Below, one piece after another: positions 42,519 to 46,714 of a stretch of 46,714 nucleotides of DNA. The stretch is from Halorubrum kocurii JCM 14978. Its GTDB lineage: Archaea; Halobacteriota; Halobacteria; Halobacteriales; Haloferacaceae. Position 1 is the first letter of the stretch, and every line of letters starts with the position of its first letter. Under the pieces are notes generated by a model. It was not told the DNA's origin. It saw only the letters and a program-made list of their open reading frames with translations, and searched no databases. The stretch lies in contig NZ_AOJH01000006.1 of the NCBI RefSeq assembly GCF_000337355.1, positions 11,468-58,181 of the forward strand, written 5' to 3'. The position numbers were made by a program, and so were the translations under genes.

Positions 42519-43646
42519 ATGAACTCCCCTCGCGAGATTGTACTTTTTACTCCAACACTTGATGCAGCAGGAGGGATAGAACGGAATAGTGTAAATCTCG
42601 CGAATGCACTCTCGGAGCATCTGCGTGTAATTATTCTCACTCCACAAGGCGAGTCGAGTGGGCCATTAACTGATGAGCTTTCTTCGGATGTCCAGGTTGA
42701 CGAACTGTCCTCACCGATGATGAGAGGCATAGGAGTGTTGGCCACCGTACCAAGTCTCATACGATATTTTGAGGAGTACCAACCGGACGGTATCATATCC
42801 GGACTAAGACATGCTAATCTTGCTATTCAGATAGCGCTTAGAGCGGTACCTGAAGACATCCCGTTGGTCCTCACGTTTCACAACGATGCGAACAGACTCA
42901 CCCAAGACCGGGATCGATTCAGGCGGTATCGATCGGGTGCGATTTTTAGGGGGATATCTTTACTTCGGGAGGATGACGAGCGTTGGGTGGGCGTGTCTAA
43001 GGGTGTCTCAGACAGTATAATTGATCAGACAGGGGTCTCACCGGATACCATAACACATATATATAACCCAGTAGTTACCGAACGGCTGCTTAATTCGGAC
43101 TTTGATCCACCACAGCATCCATGGCTTACTTCAGAACACGAGATCCCGGTAGTTCTAGGAGCAAAGCCACAACCACAAAAGAACCTTACACTGCTACTCG
43201 AGGCTGTAGCGTTATTAGACTGTGAACTGCGAGTGATAATTGTTGGACAGGGTGGCCAGACTGAAGAATTGGAACAGAAGGCCCAAGAGCTCGATATCGC
43301 AGACGAAGTAGATATTCTCGGTTTAGTTGATGAGATCTATCCGTATTTATATCACGCAGATGCCTTTGCGCTGACGAGTAATTGGGAGGGATTATCTAAT
43401 ATATTAATTGAAGCAATGGCATGTGGAACTCAAGTAGTCTCTACTGATTGTCCCAGTGGTCCTAGTGAGATTCTACAGGATGGCGAGATTGGCTATTTGG
43501 TCGAGGAGGGAGACGCTAGCGCAGTCGCAGAGGGACTAAATAACGCTATTGACGATCCGTACGATCCTACAGCTTTGCGTAACCGTGCACAGGACTTCTC
43601 TGACGTTACATCGGCGGAACAATATCTAGATGTTATTTATGAATAA
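42519..43646 (+). CDS. GT4 family glycosyltransferase (AT-rich gene)
   Basis: A 375-residue GT-B enzyme: FTPTLDAAGGIERNSVNLAN with the glycine loop at the start, a donor half with VVLGAKPQPQKNLTLLLEA (about 208-226), and the motif SNWEGLSNILIEAMACGTQV (about 289-308). This end fits the subgroup that includes GalNAc- and glucosyl-transferases of capsule pathways. The ATG at 42519 is chosen; an open frame to 42438 has no family match. It follows the AP-superfamily gene on the same strand after 267 bases. Confidence 0.88.
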   Translation: MNSPREIVLFTPTLDAAGGIERNSVNLANALSEHLRVIILTPQGESSGPLTDELSSDVQVDELSSPMMRGIGVLATVPSLIRYFEEYQPDGIISGLRHANLAIQIALRAVPEDIPLVLTFHNDANRLTQDRDRFRRYRSGAIFRGISLLREDDERWVGVSKGVSDSIIDQTGVSPDTITHIYNPVVTERLLNSDFDPPQHPWLTSEHEIPVVLGAKPQPQKNLTLLLEAVALLDCELRVIIVGQGGQTEELEQKAQELDIADEVDILGLVDEIYPYLYHADAFALTSNWEGLSNILIEAMACGTQVVSTDCPSGPSEILQDGEIGYLVEEGDASAVAEGLNNAIDDPYDPTALRNRAQDFSDVTSAEQYLDVIYE

Positions 43647-43696
43647 CAGTTAGGTGACTGTCTTGTATAATAAATTTTGGACTCTTCTGTAAGAAC

Positions 43697-44734
43697 TCAG
43701 ATCTCTGTAATAATCGTATTGAACTCCTCTCTGAATTTTCTCTTTCGCGATTCAGGATCAAATCGTGCTCCAATCTCATTAGCATGTTTCGAGAAATTCT
43801 TCCGTTTATTTAAATTCTGATTGAACCACCAATCAATTCCATGGGCTAACTGTTTCGGGTCAGCTTTCACAACTAGATCTTCCGACATCTTACTAACCTC
43901 TGATTTCGTTCCAGTCGTTTCGGTCACAATTGCTGGCGTGCCTGATCTAAGCGACTCCAATACAGTTACTGGGAAAGCATCTACTCGAGACGGTTGAACA
44001 TAGAGTCCACTCTTCCCGTATTCAGCAGCTAAATCATCAACATAGCCCAGTACTTCAACTCCGTTTACAGACTCGTATTCCTCCGGATGATCGTTCCCAA
44101 TAATATGTAACTCTGCGTCTGAGTGTTTTTTGTGAATCTTTTTCCAAGCTTCGACTAACAAGTCTACGCCCTTGTAACTTGCCGGGCGGCCAACGGTGCT
44201 CACGATCTTTGAATCGGGTGTCGATGAAAGCCCGCCCAGATCGTCAAATAATGGTCTTTGGATATACGGGTGTGCAACGCGAATAGGAGTGTTATCACCA
44301 ATTAGACGCTTCAGATACTGCCTCATGAACTCTGAAACGGCAATCACACCGTCAACACTGTATCTCAGAATACGGCTAACTGCGGGTAGTCCGTAGCTTC
44401 CAACGATCGATTTTAATCGTGTATAAAAGGAATGGACATCAATCTCACTTTCAATTAGTTGGTAGAGGCGGTGTTCAGCACACAGATATATTAGTGAGGC
44501 ATCAGATAATGTCTTAGCGACTAAGCCAGCATAGAGAGGACGAGCCCCTTCTGCGATGAGAACATCGTATCCATCTATTTGGCTACCCATCTGAAATTCG
44601 CTAATGAACGAATCAACTGAATGTGGAGTTGTGCCAGTTTTTGAGCAACTGACGAGATCAGCATCTATTGCTTCTGCAAAGCCGCGATGAGCTGGATGAA
44701 TATCGTTGCCTAAATGGAGGATTGCGGTATCCAT
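43697..44734 (-). CDS. GT4-like glycosyltransferase (AT-rich gene)
   Basis: A 345-residue protein, shorter than the others. The acceptor half is diverged (no clear glycine loop). The donor half is clear: IVSTVGRPASYKGVDLLVEA (about 180-200) and SRVDAFPVTVLESLRSGTPA (about 260-280), the E-x7-E analogue with Asp in the first place. It converges with the GT4 gene at 42519. Its amino-acid make-up is less acidic than the glycosyltransferases of the GC-rich half, in line with recent acquisition. Confidence 0.8.
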   Translation of the reverse strand: MDTAILHLGNDIHPAHRGFAEAIDADLVSCSKTGTTPHSVDSFISEFQMGSQIDGYDVLIAEGARPLYAGLVAKTLSDASLIYLCAEHRLYQLIESEIDVHSFYTRLKSIVGSYGLPAVSRILRYSVDGVIAVSEFMRQYLKRLIGDNTPIRVAHPYIQRPLFDDLGGLSSTPDSKIVSTVGRPASYKGVDLLVEAWKKIHKKHSDAELHIIGNDHPEEYESVNGVEVLGYVDDLAAEYGKSGLYVQPSRVDAFPVTVLESLRSGTPAIVTETTGTKSEVSKMSEDLVVKADPKQLAHGIDWWFNQNLNKRKNFSKHANEIGARFDPESRKRKFREEFNTIITEI

Positions 44735-44826
44735 TGATACTCATATTTGAGATACTATCATATAAAACAGTATCTGGATGTTCATTTTGTGTCATGATCA
44801 TACTCAATCTCATAGATTATATATTG

Positions 44827-46314
44827 CTAAGGGCTAAATTCGTGTTCAATCTCCCAAGAATTACCATTATATATAACTTTTGCCGGATTGCCAGTCTCGG
44901 CGGGATCCCAGCCTTCCCCAGACGCGATAACCTCAGAGTATTTTTTTGGGGTATCTGGCTTAGAATCCGCTGTAGGTAGTTGTATCCGCATATCCATTCC
45001 CTCAACCCCCCCAAACTGTAATTGACCATCAAAATCAGGAGCTATATTGTATATCCCCGTATTATAATCGCCAGTTACTGTAATGCTATTATTTGAGGAG
45101 GAGAAAAATAACAGCTCTGCACGATCATTCTGTTGTATTTTAACATCCATGTTGGGGTAAAAGAAGGTTGACCCCCCGACCGGTTGGTTGATTTCCATTT
45201 CTATTCCATCACTACCTCCCATAGAAGGAGCTAGGAACACAAGATTATCTATCCCTCTGTTCAAGTTGTCTCCTTTCAATCCTAAGCGCAGGTCAATAGG
45301 TCCCCCTTCGCATGAGAATCCACCTAAGAACCCTCTAGTGGCCCCTAAGAGTGTAACTGTTGCGCCGTTAGGGTTCTCTCCATCTCGGTTATTAAAAGTA
45401 GCACCGCCAGAAATACTAAATGCGCCAGATTGAATTAGAGTATTATCTTCGCCCTTTTGTGTTCTCCATGCCCCACCATACATCGCAAAGGTAGCACCTT
45501 GAGTGTAGATGGAAGGCCATACTTCTTTTTCGGCTACAGTTAGAGACTGTTGTTCACCACCGAGATTTCTATTGTCGCAGTGGATTAATTTATGTCGGCC
45601 CGCCCAAATAATCCACGGCCCACCTCTACTCGATACGTTCTCAATCCATCCTCTTGCTGGTCTCCCGGCTGGGTCTGCGGTTCCACCGTCAAAATCTGGT
45701 CGTCCAAGATCAATACACGGTCCTGTATCTAGACCTCCCTGTATTCTAAAATTTTGTAGGAAAAATCGGCTTGTAGTGTTCCCCTTCTCTACGGTTATTA
45801 CTGGCGACCCATCACCTAAGTCATTAATTTGAGGTCTACCATCTTGCGCCATTCCCCGAAGTCTAAAAGGATTACCAGCTGTTTGAAACTCACCATCAGG
45901 ATTGGGTGGAATTACAATATTATTTTCATCAACATCTTCGCATAACCAGATGTCTCTGTAACCAGCGTCAATAGCATCTTGTATCTTGTTATATGCCTGT
46001 GGTTCAGAAGGTGCAACGATCGCAAACCCTGGGCCCTTATTGAATGCTTCTCCGAATGTTATCTCTTTTGATTCTAGTTTATTTATTTTTCTACTGGCTA
46101 AAATCCACGAGTTTCCATCTCCGTAGTAAATTGCGCCAGAGTCTGTTGCTTCATACTTTGTGCCTTTTTTTGGGTCATAATTTGATTTGTTGGCTTCTGT
46201 GTCTCTAATTTCAACATCTATATCGAGTTTTTCAAAGTTTTCATTTAGAGGGATGTGCCATTCTGATTCGCCTTCGCTAGGTGTATTGAATCTATGGTTT
46301 GGTGTTTCAGTCAT
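44827..46314 (-). CDS. Beta-helix surface or tail-spike-like protein
   Basis: A 495-residue protein. The start, RFNTPSEGESEWHIPLNENFEKLDIDVE, given here in outline only as an NxPxEG...LNENFEKLD pattern, resembles the N-terminal adaptor of haloarchaeal and viral beta-helix proteins. After about residue 95 there are regular short strands and turns rich in Gly, Asn and Asp, as in pectate-lyase-like right-handed helices. No signal peptide is seen. It may bind or cleave a polysaccharide, or be a cargo gene of viral origin. Its codons are AT-rich. It is the last complete gene of the glycan cluster. Confidence 0.6.
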   Translation of the reverse strand: MTETPNHRFNTPSEGESEWHIPLNENFEKLDIDVEIRDTEANKSNYDPKKGTKYEATDSGAIYYGDGNSWILASRKINKLESKEITFGEAFNKGPGFAIVAPSEPQAYNKIQDAIDAGYRDIWLCEDVDENNIVIPPNPDGEFQTAGNPFRLRGMAQDGRPQINDLGDGSPVITVEKGNTTSRFFLQNFRIQGGLDTGPCIDLGRPDFDGGTADPAGRPARGWIENVSSRGGPWIIWAGRHKLIHCDNRNLGGEQQSLTVAEKEVWPSIYTQGATFAMYGGAWRTQKGEDNTLIQSGAFSISGGATFNNRDGENPNGATVTLLGATRGFLGGFSCEGGPIDLRLGLKGDNLNRGIDNLVFLAPSMGGSDGIEMEINQPVGGSTFFYPNMDVKIQQNDRAELLFFSSSNNSITVTGDYNTGIYNIAPDFDGQLQFGGVEGMDMRIQLPTADSKPDTPKKYSEVIASGEGWDPAETGNPAKVIYNGNSWEIEHEFSP

Positions 46315-46565
46315 CTACCTACATGAATAAAGACCGAGTATATAAATGTACGCGTCTCAGTAGGAGATTATTGATGCCGTTGAGCTTTCACCGTCGTATT
46401 AAAACAGACAACAACACCGTGGAAGCAATATTCGACAATGTGATTCTACTTAATATGTTTGGGTCGGAATCGGCCGCAAACGACGTGTTCCAACTGCTCT
46501 ACTAAAAATAGAAGACAGCGACGGGATCCTCCCGTAACAATTTGAAAAAATGAGGTCGAGAAAGC

Positions 46566-46679
46566 GATTATGAGCGTCGCGTACTCGACTTCGTTGAGAC
46601 AGCACTGCGTGTAGCTAAACAAGTACGCTCTTCGGAAGTAGATTGTTGGTCAGGTAGAGCTGTCGCTGTGGAAGCGTAG
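46566..46679 (+). pseudogene. Possible transposase N-terminal fragment
   Basis: A start-less plus-strand frame of 37 codons plus stop reads DYERRVLDFVETALRVAKQV and then a short polar stretch. This resembles the N-terminus of some haloarchaeal IS transposases (RLLDFVETAxRLAKxx). The match is from memory and short, so confidence is low. If right, it marks mobile-element debris at the end of the glycan cassette. Confidence 0.25.
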
Positions 46680-46686
46680 CGGGCAA

Positions 46687-46708
46687 GGGTGACGCGAACG
46701 CGTCACCC
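46687..46708. repeat. Perfect 10-base inverted repeat
   Basis: GGGTGACGCG and CGCGTCACCC are separated by AA. It lies just after the possible transposase fragment, near the right edge. It could be a terminator stem, part of an insertion-sequence end, or the start of a repeat continuing outside the window. Confidence 0.5.
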
Positions 46709-46714
46709 GAATGC

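Larger units (their letters stand above)
46315..46714. other. Right-edge gap with gene fragments
   Basis: About 400 bases with no complete recognisable gene. A plus-strand frame of 43 codons at 46374-46505 reads as the end of a protein (VEAIFDNVILLNMFGSESAA) that I could not place. A further fragment at 46566-46679 may come from a transposase (next entry). A perfect hairpin lies at 46687-46708. Confidence 0.4.

Overview
This is a window of haloarchaeal (class Halobacteria) chromosome. The proteins are very acidic and encoded in high-GC DNA. TATA boxes sit about 25 bases before many start codons, lipoproteins carry twin-arginine signals, and archaeal families recur (Bat-type HTH, GbsR/MarR-like regulators, DUF5518-, DUF368-, DUF1616- and DUF4350-like proteins). 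The genus cannot be fixed from sequence alone. No rRNA, tRNA or CRISPR array was seen. All names are family recognition by eye; no database search was run.

Region 1 (about 1-19.6 kb) is an envelope and export island. It starts with an S66 (LdcA/MccF-type) carboxypeptidase and a V4R-like protein. Two divergent small regulators follow, with a perfect 26-base inverted repeat over the promoter of one of them. Next come a DUF3267-type membrane zinc protease, two membrane proteins and a Bat-type regulator. Then there is an ABC exporter, an MFS exporter, two CPBP intramembrane proteases, two Tat lipoproteins (one a DUF4097 'toast-rack' protein), a second MFS protein, a bactofilin-like membrane protein, a DUF2071 protein, a third CPBP protease, another membrane protein, and a second, paralogous ABC exporter on the opposite strand. 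Three promoters in this region (DUF5518-like gene, ABC operon, CPBP operon) share one element: TATA box, then 8 bases, then GATACGGC, then a CGTAT half-site about 30 bases further on. This looks like an undescribed regulon for envelope maintenance or peptide/antimicrobial handling.

Region 2 (about 19.6-31.7 kb) is mixed. It holds a glutamine-dependent NAD+ synthase, a CBS-domain protein, a DUF368 (PopT-like) polyprenyl-phosphate carrier candidate, a YdjM-like membrane protein, and a surface/membrane cluster (small membrane protein, DUF4350, DUF1616, Ig-like anchored protein, coiled-coil membrane protein, two-HTH regulator). A start-less fragment of a membrane-protein gene lies before nadE.

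Region 3 (about 32-46.3 kb) is a glycan gene cluster. It has five GT4-type glycosyltransferases, a large polytopic GT-C/DUF2206-like protein, three alkaline-phosphatase/sulfatase-superfamily enzymes, a small ribbon-helix-helix-like protein, and a beta-helix surface protein. Two of the 'sulfatases' carry Thr where true sulfatases have the formylglycine Cys, so they may be phosphotransferases or phosphodiesterases that decorate a surface glycan. From about 41.2 kb the DNA is much more AT-rich, which suggests an exchangeable glycan cassette. The right end carries possible mobile-element debris.
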